A model generated the notes under the pieces. The model worked only from the letters and a program-made list of their open reading frames with translations, was not told the origin of the DNA and searched no databases. A stretch of 37,334 nucleotides of DNA from Streptomyces alboflavus. GTDB lineage: Bacteria > Actinomycetota > Actinomycetes > Streptomycetales > Streptomycetaceae. Shown piece after piece: positions 15,892 through 23,635 of this stretch. A program made the position numbers and the translations under genes. The stretch is from assembly GCF_000716675.1 (NCBI RefSeq), contig NZ_JNXT01000071.1, forward strand, positions 1-37,334, read 5' to 3'. Each line of letters begins with the position of its first letter. The stretch's first letter is position 1.

Positions 15892-16710
15892 GTGAACGCA
15901 GCGAACGAACACGGCACGCGTGACCCGCAGGGCGTGCCGGACGGGCCGGGGGCGCGGGACGCGGTGAGCGCGTGGGGCTGGCCGGACACGCGCGACACGG
16001 CGGGCCTGCCCGACGTGCACCACGGCATCGACGTCCTGCGGGTCTTCTGCGCCCCGGACGGCCGCTACGGCAACGAGCTCGGCGTCGTACGCGACGGCTC
16101 ACGGGTGCCCGAGCAGGCGGACCGGCAGGCGCTCGCCGCCAAACTCGGCTTCAGCGAGACGGTGTTCGTCGACGACCCCGAACGCGGGGCCGTCGACATC
16201 TACACGCCCTCGACGCGGCTGCGGTTCGCCGGCTACCCGTGCGTCGGCGCCGCCTGGCTGCTCGACGTGCCCGAGCTGGTCACCGCCGCCGGGGTCGTCG
16301 AGGCCCATCAGGACGGGGAGTTCAGCTGGATCGTGGCGCGGGCCGACTGGGCGGCGGAGCGGAGCCTGCGGCGGTACGCGTCGGCGGCCGAGGTGGAGGC
16401 GCTCGCTGTGCCGCCGGAGGGGGTGGGGGCACCTCCCACGCCTTTAGGGCAGTGGGGGAGGGTCTATGCGTGGGCGTGGGAGGACGAGGCTGCCGGGCGG
16501 GTCCGTGCGCGGGGGTTCCCGGGGCGGGGCGACGGCATCACCGAGGACGAGGCCACCGGGGCGGCGGCGCTCCAGCTCACGCACGAGCTGGGGCGCGCCC
16601 TGAACATCACCCAGGGCCGTGGCTCCCAACTGCTCACGGCCCCGGGTCCCGACGACTTCATCGAACTGGGCGGCCGGGTGACGTTCCCCCGGCAGCCCAG
16701 CTTGGTCTGA
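15892..16710 (+). CDS. PhzF-family epimerase/isomerase carrying an in-frame repeat and a TTA codon (272 aa)
   Basis: PhzF-fold protein (diaminopimelate epimerase-like). Marks are VLRVFCAPDGRYGNELGVV near residue 48, KLGFSETVFVDD, LRFAGYPCVGAAWLL, and DEATGAAALQLTHELGR with QGRGSQLL near the end. The reaction is unknown and there are no phenazine genes nearby. Two oddities stand out. Residues 177-190 (including GAPPTPLGQWG) come from a palindromic repeat at 16418-16462 that seems inserted in frame in a loop before VYAWAWEDE, and codon 185 within it is TTA. The first 40 or so residues precede the normal N-terminus; GTG at 16015 (VHHGIDVLRVF) could be the true start. Neither start has a clear ribosome site. 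Confidence 0.8.
   Translation: MNAANEHGTRDPQGVPDGPGARDAVSAWGWPDTRDTAGLPDVHHGIDVLRVFCAPDGRYGNELGVVRDGSRVPEQADRQALAAKLGFSETVFVDDPERGAVDIYTPSTRLRFAGYPCVGAAWLLDVPELVTAAGVVEAHQDGEFSWIVARADWAAERSLRRYASAAEVEALAVPPEGVGAPPTPLGQWGRVYAWAWEDEAAGRVRARGFPGRGDGITEDEATGAAALQLTHELGRALNITQGRGSQLLTAPGPDDFIELGGRVTFPRQPSLV
16418..16462 (+). repeat. Palindromic repeat inside the phzF-like gene
   Basis: GGGGGTGGGGGCACCTCCCA opens the element and GTGGGGGAGGG closes it. CCTCCCAC pairs with the closing run and GCC with GGC around a TTTA loop. It resembles a small palindromic element common between Streptomyces genes, but here it lies in a reading frame. Confidence 0.65.
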
Positions 16711-16723
16711 CGCGCGTGCGGTG

Positions 16724-16772
16724 GACGGATGACGGGAGTCCGTCGGGGGACGGATGACTGGCGTCCGTCGGG
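16724..16772. terminator. Tandem hairpin pair after the phzF-like gene
   Basis: Two 24-base near-copies (16724-16747 and 16749-16772), each with GACGGA and TCCGTC arms. They lie between convergent genes and may terminate both. Confidence 0.5.
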
Positions 16773-16780
16773 AAGATGGA

Positions 16781-16816
16781 GCCTGTCCGGCGATTGAGGA
16801 CGAGCGCGCAGCGCGA
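16781..16816 (+). repeat. Dispersed Streptomyces repeat, copy C
   Basis: GCCTGTCCGGCGATTGAGGA followed by CGAGCGCGCAGCGCGA. It shares the core of copies A, B and D and is closest to D. Confidence 0.75.
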
Positions 16817-16844
16817 CCGACGTCCACCGACGCGTGGGAGGAGG

Positions 16845-17522
16845 TCAGGCCGACAGCGGAAACTCGGCCCCGAGCTCCCGGAAGACCGCCGTGTTCAGGG
16901 CGAAAGCCCGCTTGCACTCGTCCACGATGCGCTGCTTCTCCAGCTCGTCCGGCACGACCACGTCGAGGCCGTCGAGCAGTTCGCGGTAACTCCGCTTGAA
17001 GGCTGCGGGGTTGGCGATGCCCTCGAAGACGTAGAACCGGACGCCGTCGCCCTTGCGGTCGAAGCCCCAGGTCTTCTCGGCCTTGCCGCGGATGATCTGC
17101 CCGCCGGACAGGTCCCCCAGATAGCGCGTGTAGTGGTGGGCGACATAGCCGCCGGGCCAGGTGCGCGCGCACTCCTCGACCCGGGCCGCGTACGCAGCCG
17201 TGGCCGGCAGGGCCGTGAGGCCCGCGCGCCAGTTCGCGCCCCGCAGGTGGGCGAGGTCCCGCTCCAGCTCGGCGACCCGGGCCAGCTCGGGCCGTATGAA
17301 CGGGCCCGCCACCGGGTCGTCGGCGAGGTCGGCCGCGCCGTCCTCCAGCGCGCGGTACACGAACCACAGCTGTTCCGTGTACCTCGCGTACGCGCTCACG
17401 TCGAGGCGGCCGCCGAGCAGGTCGCCCATGAACGTCGACGACTCCGCCTCGGTGTGCTGTTCGTGGGACGCGGTGCGGATGAGCGTCGAGAACGTGGGGG
17501 GCTGAGTGATCGCCGTGTCCAT
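16845..17522 (-). CDS. hmuO: Biliverdin-producing haem oxygenase (225 aa)
   Basis: A HO-1-type enzyme that opens haem to biliverdin, CO and iron using electrons from a partner reductase not seen here. SHEQHTEAESSTFM in the first helix carries the proximal histidine (residue 23), and YLGDLSGGQIIRGKA is the flexible distal helix over the haem. Length is normal for bacterial members such as corynebacterial HmuO. ATG at 17522 is chosen because GGAGG lies six bases upstream; an open frame runs 18 codons further up without a ribosome site. An iron box in its promoter ties it to the haem uptake genes, although the PhzF gene lies between. It is convergent with the phzF-like gene. Confidence 0.92.
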   Translation of the reverse strand: MDTAITQPPTFSTLIRTASHEQHTEAESSTFMGDLLGGRLDVSAYARYTEQLWFVYRALEDGAADLADDPVAGPFIRPELARVAELERDLAHLRGANWRAGLTALPATAAYAARVEECARTWPGGYVAHHYTRYLGDLSGGQIIRGKAEKTWGFDRKGDGVRFYVFEGIANPAAFKRSYRELLDGLDVVVPDELEKQRIVDECKRAFALNTAVFRELGAEFPLSA

Positions 17523-17577
17523 GGGACCTCCGGAGCCGAAGAAGGGCGGGAAAGCAGTGTGGCCAGGACCGATCATC

Positions 17578-17601
17578 CAAGGTTAGGCTTACCTAAGTCA
17601 A
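17578..17601 (-). promoter_or_regulatory. Iron box and promoter of the haem oxygenase gene
   Basis: 17578-17596 matches TWAGGTTAGSCTAACCTWA at 17 of 19 positions. On the minus strand a TTGACT -35 element (17601-17596) abuts it, so the box occupies the promoter spacer, a position that blocks polymerase. The -10 is not clear. Confidence 0.82.
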
Positions 17602-17671
17602 CTGGTTCCCGACATCCTGTCGGTAAAACGGTACCCCGTTCCCCGTCGGGGATGCGTCAACGATCAGAGAA

Positions 17672-17719
17672 GGGCCGCCCCGGGCGGCCCAGGTCGTCCT
17701 GGTCGGCCCGGGGCGGCCC
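17672..17719 (-). terminator. Strong terminator after the methionine aminopeptidase gene
   Basis: 17672-17693 and 17698-17719 form a 22-base inverted repeat with two mismatches and a four-base loop. In the map transcript it is followed by TTCTCT. Confidence 0.75.
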
Positions 17720-17768
17720 CGGTTCGGCTTCGGTTTCGGCTCAGCTTCGGCTCAGCTTCGGTTCGTGG

Positions 17769-18626
17769 TCACGGCAGCGTGAGGATCTCCGTGCCGGTCT
17801 CCGTCACCACCAGCGTGTGCTCGAACTGCGCCGTCCGCCTGCGGTCCTTGGTCACCACGGTCCAGCCGTCGTCCCACATGTCGTACTCGTGCGTGCCGAG
17901 CGTCAGCATCGGCTCGATCGTGAACGTCATTCCGGGCTGGATGACCGTCGTCGCGTGCGGGCTGTCGTAGTGCGGGACGATCAGGCCGGAGTGGAACGAC
18001 GAGTTGATGCCGTGGCCGGTGAAGTCGCGCACGACGCCGTAGCCGAAGCGCTTGGCGTACGACTCGATGACCCGGCCGATGATGTTGATCTGGCGGCCGG
18101 GCTTGACGGCCTTGATCGCGCGGTTCAGGGACTCCCGGGTGCGCTCGACGAGCAGGCGCGACTCCTCGTCCACGTCGCCGACGAGGTACGTCGCGTTGTT
18201 GTCGCCGTGCACGCCCCCGATGTACGCCGTCACGTCCAGGTTGACGATGTCGCCGTCCTTCAGGACGGTCGAGTCGGGGATGCCGTGACAGATGACCTCG
18301 TTGACGGAACTGCACAGCGACTTCGGGAAGCCGCGGTAGCCGAGCGTCGACGGGTAGGCGCCGTGGTCGCACATGTACGCGTGCGCGATGCGGTCCAGCT
18401 CGTCGGTGGTCACGCCGGGCGCGATCGCCTTCGCGGCCTCCGCCATCGCGCGCGCGGCGATGCGGCCCGCGGTGCGCATCAGCTCCACGGTCTCCGGGGT
18501 CTGCACCTCCGGCCCGCTGTACGGGGTCGGCGCGGGCTTGCCGACGTACTCCGGGCGCCGGATGTTCCCGGGCACGGGGCGGGTGGGAGAGAGCTCCCCT
18601 GGTACGAGCAGTGACTGGCCAGACAT
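17769..18626 (-). CDS. map: Type I methionine aminopeptidase (285 aa)
   Basis: Removes the first methionine from new proteins in the cytosol. The five metal ligands are visible: [28 protein letters not shown] and QFEHTLVV; the substrate-side histidine is in EVICHGIPD. About 40 extra N-terminal residues (with [18 protein letters not shown]) are typical of the longer actinobacterial form and include a proline-rich stretch. ATG at 18626 is used. Streptomyces often carry more than one map gene; this form is not in a ribosomal operon. It diverges from a small-protein gene 56 bases away. Confidence 0.93.
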   Translation of the reverse strand: MSGQSLLVPGELSPTRPVPGNIRRPEYVGKPAPTPYSGPEVQTPETVELMRTAGRIAARAMAEAAKAIAPGVTTDELDRIAHAYMCDHGAYPSTLGYRGFPKSLCSSVNEVICHGIPDSTVLKDGDIVNLDVTAYIGGVHGDNNATYLVGDVDEESRLLVERTRESLNRAIKAVKPGRQINIIGRVIESYAKRFGYGVVRDFTGHGINSSFHSGLIVPHYDSPHATTVIQPGMTFTIEPMLTLGTHEYDMWDDGWTVVTKDRRRTAQFEHTLVVTETGTEILTLP

Positions 18627-18682
18627 GCCAGCGAGTCTAACGAGCGCCCGTGGGGCAGCATGGCGGGAGAGAGGAGCCGGAC

Positions 18683-18910
18683 ATGGCCCTGTTCAAGAAG
18701 CGGACCGTCGGCAAGCCGGGCGAGTGGTACTACTGCCTGGAGCACAAGAAGGTCGAGGAGGGGCCGGACTGTCCCGGCAAGGACCGCTTCGGTCCCTACG
18801 CCTCCCGGGAGGAGGCCACCCGGGCGATGGCGCTGGCCGCTGAGCGGAATCTTGAGTGGGACACCGATCCGCGGTGGCACGATTCCGCTGCGCGGGGCGA
18901 GGAGGACTGA
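18683..18910 (+). CDS. Small conserved actinobacterial protein (75 aa)
   Basis: A soluble, charged protein with [20 protein letters not shown], which holds two cysteines, and [20 protein letters not shown], an SPOR-like strand-helix, then WDTDPRW. Similar proteins are common in Streptomyces, but I know no function. ATG at 18683 (MALFKK) has GAGGAG 7-12 bases upstream; an earlier in-frame ATG at 18650 lacks one. It shares a short divergent promoter region with map. Confidence 0.8.
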   Translation: MALFKKRTVGKPGEWYYCLEHKKVEEGPDCPGKDRFGPYASREEATRAMALAAERNLEWDTDPRWHDSAARGEED

Positions 18911-18941
18911 GGTCCGTTCTTCGTCTGCGGCCCGGTGGGGC

Positions 18942-19050
18942 GTTTCCCTGTCCCGCCGCTCCGCGGCGGACATCCCCCACCCGCCCGCCCGTTTCCACCC
19001 GGCCGGATGGTGAGCGTCTCCAGCGGGGGTTTCCCGCCATCGGCGGCTGC
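18942..19050 (+). repeat. Long inverted repeat flanking the EntS-like gene, left copy
   Basis: Its reverse complement is at 20681-20782, at roughly 85 percent identity by eye. Shared blocks include CCTGTCCCGCCGCT, CGCGGCGGA, CCCGCCCGCCCGTTTCCACC and CGTCTCC. Confidence 0.8.
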
Positions 19051-19065
19051 GGGCCACGCTCGCTT

Positions 19066-19110
19066 TACCGCTGCCGCTGCCGCTGCCGCTGCCGCTGCCG
19101 TAGCCGCCGC
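19066..19110 (+). repeat. Six-base tandem repeat (CTGCCG)n
   Basis: Six or so perfect CTGCCG units followed by decayed ones. It lies outside any supported gene. Confidence 0.85.
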
Positions 19111-19133
19111 TGTGGGACACGCTTGCCTCTACC

Positions 19134-19230
19134 ACTGTGGGCAATCGTGCCGCAGGGCGATAGGGGTCTCCCCTGCTCGAGCGAAGCCGAGAGCTTGGGG
19201 AAGGGTGGGCACAGCCCCGGCCGACGGTGC
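19134..19230 (+). repeat. Dispersed repeat Y, copy 1
   Basis: It contains CCCCTGCTCGAGCGAAGCCG then AGAGCTTGGGG and GGGTGGGCACAGCCCCGGCC. The same block recurs in direct orientation at 24776-24871. Confidence 0.8.
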
Positions 19231-19297
19231 CGACCATGTCGGCGTGAGCCACGTCCCCGGCCGGGGGCGCCGGAACGCCAAGGGCGCTCCGGTCGGC

Positions 19298-20566
19298 CTA
19301 GGCGGCGGCAGCCGCTTCGCGGCGGCGGCGGGCGTCGGCGTCCGTCGACGCGTCGTACCGCAGGAGGGACGGCATCGCCGCCGCCAGGGCGCCCACCGCG
19401 CCGACGCAGATCAGGCCGCCGGACCAGATGGCGGGGCGCGTCCCGGACCAGCCCGCCGCCGCGCCCGCGCGGACCTGGCCCAGCTGGGGGCCGACGCTGT
19501 AGGAGAGGACCTCGATCCCGGCGAGCCGCCCCCGCAGCTCGTCGGGGATCGTCTGGTTCCAGATGGTGGAGCGGGCAAGGCCGCTCAGCATGTCGCCGGC
19601 CCCGGCGAGGGCGAGACAGGCCAGCACCAGCCACACATTGCCGAGCACCCCGGCCAGCGTGATGGCCAGACCCCACCCCGCGGCCCCGCACACCACGAGC
19701 ACCCCGTGCCTGCGCACCCGGGACGTCCACCCACTGGTGAGACTGAGCAGGAGCGACCCCACGGCCCCGGCCGCGTACATCAGCCCCAGCGACCACTCGG
19801 CATCCAGGTCGTCCGCCAGGAACGGAAAGATCGTGTTCGGGAAGGCGAACAGCATCGCCACCCCGTCGATGGCGTACGTGCCGAGAAGCACGGGCCGCGA
19901 CCACGCGTACCGCGCCCCCTCCGCGAGCCCCCGCAGCGACGGCTTCTGCGCCCCGTGCGTGGCGGGCGCGGGCGAGAGCCGCGTGCACAGGGCCACGGAC
20001 GCGGCGAACCCGACGACCGTGACGGCGTACGCGCTGGCGTGCCCGGCGTAGGCGACGACGACACCCGCGAGCGCGGGACCGGCGATCGCGCCCACGTTCC
20101 AGCGCAGCGAGTTCAGCGCGGCGGCCGCCGTGAGCTGGTCGTGCGGCACGATCTTGGCCATCAGTGAGTCGAGTGCGGGCCGCTGGAGCCCGGCGAGGCC
20201 CGAGACACCGGCCGCGACGACGTACAGCGGCCACAGCATCGGCTCGGGCAGCAGCGCGTTCACGAACAGGATCAGGGCAAGCAGGCCGAGCGCCGCCTCG
20301 GTCAGCAGGATCACCTTGCGCCGGTCCACCGCGTCGGCGAGCGCCCCGCCGTACAGACCGCAGACGATCAGCGGAATCAGCTCGACGGCCCCCATCGCGC
20401 CGACGGCGAACGGCGAGTCCGTGAGGTGCTTGATCTGGAGCGGCAGGGCGATCATCGCCATGAAGCTGCCGAAGTAGGTGACCAGACCCTGCACCCAGAG
20501 GAGCCGGAAGTCGCGGGTGGAGTGCCAGGGGGACAGGTCGGGCAGGATCGCGGCGAAACGTTTCAC
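19298..20566 (-). CDS. MFS exporter, EntS/MFS_3-like (422 aa)
   Basis: A 12-helix major facilitator that opens with FRLLWVQGLVTYFGSFMAMIALPLQIKHLT and has GGALADAVDRRKVILLTE (motif A) and GLQRPALDSLMAKIVPHDQL after helix 4. Both are typical of the group of the enterobactin exporter EntS and of macrolide exporters. The substrate is unknown, and no siderophore genes lie nearby. The C-terminus is an alanine/arginine-rich tail. ATG at 20566 is taken as start; CAAGGGG-like sequence is absent upstream and the ribosome site is weak. The gene is enclosed by a pair of long inverted repeats, which may mark a mobile or invertible segment. Confidence 0.88.
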   Translation of the reverse strand: MKRFAAILPDLSPWHSTRDFRLLWVQGLVTYFGSFMAMIALPLQIKHLTDSPFAVGAMGAVELIPLIVCGLYGGALADAVDRRKVILLTEAALGLLALILFVNALLPEPMLWPLYVVAAGVSGLAGLQRPALDSLMAKIVPHDQLTAAAALNSLRWNVGAIAGPALAGVVVAYAGHASAYAVTVVGFAASVALCTRLSPAPATHGAQKPSLRGLAEGARYAWSRPVLLGTYAIDGVAMLFAFPNTIFPFLADDLDAEWSLGLMYAAGAVGSLLLSLTSGWTSRVRRHGVLVVCGAAGWGLAITLAGVLGNVWLVLACLALAGAGDMLSGLARSTIWNQTIPDELRGRLAGIEVLSYSVGPQLGQVRAGAAAGWSGTRPAIWSGGLICVGAVGALAAAMPSLLRYDASTDADARRRREAAAAA

Positions 20567-20680
20567 AAGGGGTCATGTTCAGCGGGGGAGTACGCGAGGC
20601 GCAAACGATTTGTTCCAGGTCGGGAACCGGCCCCGGCCCAGGGCTGGTAGCCCGGACGGAGTCCAGAACGCACCCGCACT

Positions 20681-20782
20681 CGCCGACGGCGGACGACCCC
20701 CACCGGAGACGTTCACTGTCCGGTCGGGTGGAAACGGGCGGGCGGGTGGGAGATATCCGCCGCGGTAGCGGCGGGACAGGAA
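20681..20782 (-). repeat. Long inverted repeat flanking the EntS-like gene, right copy
   Basis: Reverse-complement partner of 18942-19050. It lies upstream of the exporter gene and ends about ten bases beyond the 20-base block shared with the left copy. Confidence 0.8.
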
Positions 20783-20791
20783 CAGCCGCGC

Positions 20792-21394
20792 TCACCACCG
20801 CGCAGGCGGCGGCGCCGTCAGCTGGTCCGCCAGCCGCGACAGCCGGTCGCGGACCCGGCGCCGCCCCCGCGGCGCGGGCAGCCTGTTCTCGCCCGCCGCC
20901 GCACTCACCAGGTGCTGGACGGTGTCCAGATCGAGCCCCGCCGAGTCCGGCACCGTCAGCGACTCGTGGGCGAGCGCCCCCAGATCGCCGTCCCGCTCCC
21001 CGAGCGCGAACACCGTCGCCCCCGCCCGCCGCGCGTCGTGCACCCGCGACAACAGCCCCGCCGGCGGCGCCGTGGGCGCCACCACGAGCAGCGTCTCCCC
21101 GCGCCGCGCCGCCTCGATGCGGCCGAGGCCCACCGAGAGCTGCGCGGGCGCGTCCGGACGCGGCCGGTGCCGCACGAGTGTGGGCGTCAGCTCCGGCGTG
21201 CCGGACCAGGCCGCCTCGTCCACGAGGTGCGCGGCCAGGTGCCACGGCTCGTACTCCCGCGTCCCCACAAGCAGCAGCCCGCCGCCGTGCGGCACCACGC
21301 TGGCGCGCAGCGCCCCGGCGAAGCGGCGGGTGGCGCCCGGCCATTCGGTCCCGGCGAGAACTTCGCGCAGCAGCGCGACGCGTACGGCGTCCAT
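20792..21394 (-). CDS. Conserved SIS-like protein of unknown function (200 aa)
   Basis: A soluble alpha/beta protein. A GGGLLLVGTREYEPWHLAAH strand-turn and GETLLVVAPTAPPAGLLSRV followed by GATVFALGERDGDLGALA suggest a sugar-isomerase-like (SIS) fold, in which the middle strand would bind a phosphosugar. The usual S-x-S-G-x-T loop reads APTAPPAG, so binding is in doubt. The last 30 residues are basic. It diverges from the sialidase gene with 79 bases between, so the two may be co-regulated, and a sugar-related role would fit. The start is the ATG at 21394, with only a weak GAGG site. Confidence 0.7.
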   Translation of the reverse strand: MDAVRVALLREVLAGTEWPGATRRFAGALRASVVPHGGGLLLVGTREYEPWHLAAHLVDEAAWSGTPELTPTLVRHRPRPDAPAQLSVGLGRIEAARRGETLLVVAPTAPPAGLLSRVHDARRAGATVFALGERDGDLGALAHESLTVPDSAGLDLDTVQHLVSAAAGENRLPAPRGRRRVRDRLSRLADQLTAPPPARW

Positions 21395-21473
21395 GGGGGC
21401 GCATACTGCCTCAACGAGAGATTCGTCAGCGGGAGTTCACCGCGAATTCCCCCACGTTGGGGAAGGGGTACGG

Positions 21474-22577
21474 ATGCCAGAGGAGACAGCTCACTCAACC
21501 CGGACCGTCGAGACGTCCGTTCCCTTCCGCGCGGGACGCGAGGGATACGCGAGTTTCCGGATCCCCGCCGTCGTCGTGACGCAGGACGGCACCGTCCTCG
21601 CCTTCTGCGAGGGCCGCGTCGGCTCCCAGGAGGACTTCGGGAACATCGACGTGGTCCTGAAGCGGTCCATGGACGGCGGCCGTACCTGGGGCCCCCTCCA
21701 GGTCGTCGGCGCCAACGGCACCGACCTCGCCGGGAACCCGGCCCCCGTCGTCCTCGACACCGGGCGCATCCTGCTCGTGCACATCCGGAACGCCGCCGCG
21801 GCCACCGAGAACGCCATCCGGCGCGGCCAGGTGAGCGCCGCCGACGGCCGCCGTGTCTGGGTGCGGCACAGCGACGACGACGGCCTCACCTGGTCCGCCC
21901 CCCGCGAGATCACCAAGCAGACGAAGCGGCCCACGTGGCGCTGGTACGCCACCACCCCCGGCCACGCCGTCCAGCTCAGCGGCGGCCGCGTCGTCGTCCC
22001 CGCCAACCACTCCCTGCCGCCCACCGGCACCGACAACGGCACCGAGGGCAAGTACAACGGCGGACACTGCCTCCTCAGCGACGACCGCGGCCAGAACTGG
22101 CGCATCGGATACGTCGACGACAACACCAACGGCTACATCAACGTCAACGAGACCACCGCCGCCGAACTCCCCGACGGCCGCGTCTACTTCAACACCCGCA
22201 ACGACTCACCCGCGCCCGGCACCCGCGCCGACGCCCACTCCCACGACGGCGGCCAGACCCTCGCCAAGCCCTTCCGGCCCCAGTCCTGCCTCACCGGTCC
22301 CGTCGTCGAGGCCAGCGTGCTGCAGCTCCTCGACCCCGACCTGCTGCTGTACTCCGGGCCCGCCGACCCCGGCTTCCGCGCCCAGATGAGCATCCGCAAG
22401 AGCCACGACGGCGGCACCACCTGGCACCCCGCCCACACCGTCGACGGGCTGCCCGCCGGGTACTCCGACCTCGCCCGCCTCGACGAGGACACCGTCGGTC
22501 TCCTGTACGAGACCGGGGACTTCAGCGCCTACGAGACCATCACCTTCCGGCGCGTACCGTTGCACTGGCTCGACTGA
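21474..22577 (+). CDS. Exo-alpha-sialidase (GH33-type), no signal peptide (367 aa)
   Basis: A six-bladed propeller that would cleave terminal sialic acids. The FRIP motif (residues 28-31) provides the first arginine of the triad. CEGR and EDFGNIDVVLKR follow with the acid. Five Asp-box repeats are visible: SMDGGRTW, SDDDGLTW, SDDRGQNW, SHDGGQTL and SHDGGTTW. NVNETTAAEL and VYFNTRND fit the glutamate and second arginine, FRAQMSIRKS the third, and GYSDLARL the tyrosine. Unlike secreted bacterial sialidases it has no signal peptide or added domains. ATG at 21474 has GGGGAAGGGG upstream. It could act inside the cell or leave by another route. Confidence 0.85.
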   Translation: MPEETAHSTRTVETSVPFRAGREGYASFRIPAVVVTQDGTVLAFCEGRVGSQEDFGNIDVVLKRSMDGGRTWGPLQVVGANGTDLAGNPAPVVLDTGRILLVHIRNAAAATENAIRRGQVSAADGRRVWVRHSDDDGLTWSAPREITKQTKRPTWRWYATTPGHAVQLSGGRVVVPANHSLPPTGTDNGTEGKYNGGHCLLSDDRGQNWRIGYVDDNTNGYINVNETTAAELPDGRVYFNTRNDSPAPGTRADAHSHDGGQTLAKPFRPQSCLTGPVVEASVLQLLDPDLLLYSGPADPGFRAQMSIRKSHDGGTTWHPAHTVDGLPAGYSDLARLDEDTVGLLYETGDFSAYETITFRRVPLHWLD

Positions 22578-22624
22578 GCGCGGTCGGTCGGGGCGGGCGC
22601 CCTGCCCGGACGTAAGGTCTGACC

Positions 22625-23338
22625 ATGACTTCCACGGAAAGTGTGCAGAAGGCGCCCGCCAAGGATCCCTGGGACCTGCCCGACGTGTCCGGGCTCGTCG
22701 TGGGCGTGCTCGGCGGCACCGGCGACCAGGGCCGCGGGCTCGCCTACCGCCTCGCCCGCGCCGGCCAGAAGGTGATCATCGGCTCCCGCGTCGCCGAGCG
22801 CGCCGCCGCCGCGGCCGGTGAACTCGGGCGCAGCGTCGAGGGCATCGAGGGCGCGGACAACGCCGAGTGCGCGCGGCGCAGCGACATCGTGATCGTCGCC
22901 GTGCCGTGGGACGGGCACGCCAAGACCCTCGAATCGCTGCGGGCCGAGCTGGTGGGCAAGCTCGTCGTCGACTGCGTCAATCCGCTCGGCTTCGACAAGA
23001 AGGGCGCGTACGCCCTGAAGCCCGAGGAGGGCAGCGCCGCCGAGCAGGCCGCCGCCCTCCTTCCCGAGTCCCGGGTCACCGCCGCCTTCCATCATCTGTC
23101 GGCTGTGCTTCTCCAGGACGAAGCCATCGAGGAGATCGACACCGATGTGATGGTCCTCGGCGAGAGCCGTGCCGACACCGATCTTGTGCAGGCCCTCGCC
23201 GGGCGCATCCCCGGCATGCGCGGCGTCTTCGCCGGGCGGCTGCGCAACGCCCACCAGGTGGAGTCCCTCGTCGCCAACCTGATCTCCGTCAACCGGCGCT
23301 ACAAGGCGCACGCCGGGCTGCGCGTCACCGACGTCTAG
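22625..23338 (+). CDS. npdG: NADPH-dependent F420 reductase (237 aa)
   Basis: Transfers hydride between NADPH and coenzyme F420, supplying reduced F420 to cytosolic redox enzymes. GVLGGTGDQGRGLAYRLARAG is the nucleotide-binding loop; IIGSRVAERA binds the NADPH phosphate; IVIVAVPWDGH and VVDCVNPLGFD are family strands; VTAAFHHLSAVLL and GLRVTDV match the C-terminal half. An N-terminal extension of about 25 residues precedes the fold. ATG at 22625 is preceded by CGTAAGGTCTGACC, so AAGG is the only ribosome-site candidate. It follows the sialidase by 47 bases in the same direction. Confidence 0.9.
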   Translation: MTSTESVQKAPAKDPWDLPDVSGLVVGVLGGTGDQGRGLAYRLARAGQKVIIGSRVAERAAAAAGELGRSVEGIEGADNAECARRSDIVIVAVPWDGHAKTLESLRAELVGKLVVDCVNPLGFDKKGAYALKPEEGSAAEQAAALLPESRVTAAFHHLSAVLLQDEAIEEIDTDVMVLGESRADTDLVQALAGRIPGMRGVFAGRLRNAHQVESLVANLISVNRRYKAHAGLRVTDV

Positions 23339-23437
23339 GGCGTCCGGCCACCGCGTTCCCGTGGGCGCGGGGCATGGGGGACACTGGTGCGGTACGTCCG
23401 CCGCATCGCCGCATCGCCGCATCAGGAGCCGCACCCC

Positions 23438-23635
23438 ATGCCCCGCCTCGCTCTGTACGCCCTCGTCGTCTGCGTCCTGTCCGTCGCCGCCGCCGTGGTC
23501 GCCTTCGCGCAGGGCAGCCTGCTCGGCATCGTGTGGGTGCTGCTCGCCGGGCTCTCGTCCAACATGACCTGGTACTACGCCCGCCGCGCCAAGGCCCTGC
23601 GGCAGCGCGACGCGGCCGCCTCCGCTAGCCGTTGA
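23438..23635 (+). CDS. Small two-helix membrane protein (65 aa)
   Basis: Two hydrophobic segments (LYALVVCVLSVAAAVVAFA and LGIVWVLLAGLSSNMTWYY) are followed by a basic tail RRAKALRQR. It resembles short conserved Streptomyces membrane proteins of unknown role. ATG at 23438 has AGGAG 10-14 bases upstream; a start at 23387 would add a non-hydrophobic stretch without a ribosome site. Its end overlaps the convergent peptidase gene by 11 bases. Confidence 0.7.
   Translation: MPRLALYALVVCVLSVAAAVVAFAQGSLLGIVWVLLAGLSSNMTWYYARRAKALRQRDAAASASR

Larger units (their letters stand above)
18911..19297. other. Repeat-filled spacer (387 bp)
   Basis: No gene is seen. It holds copy 1 of an inverted-repeat pair (18942-19050), a six-base tandem repeat (19066-19110) and copy 1 of another dispersed repeat (19134-19230). 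Confidence 0.7.

Noticed and set aside
15892..16710. PhzF-family gene as a sign of a phenazine cluster
   Set aside because: No other phz genes are present; PhzF-like proteins are widespread outside phenazine pathways.
19066..19110. Phase-variable coding repeat
   Set aside because: The (CTGCCG)n run is not within a supported gene; it lies among other repeats between two genes.
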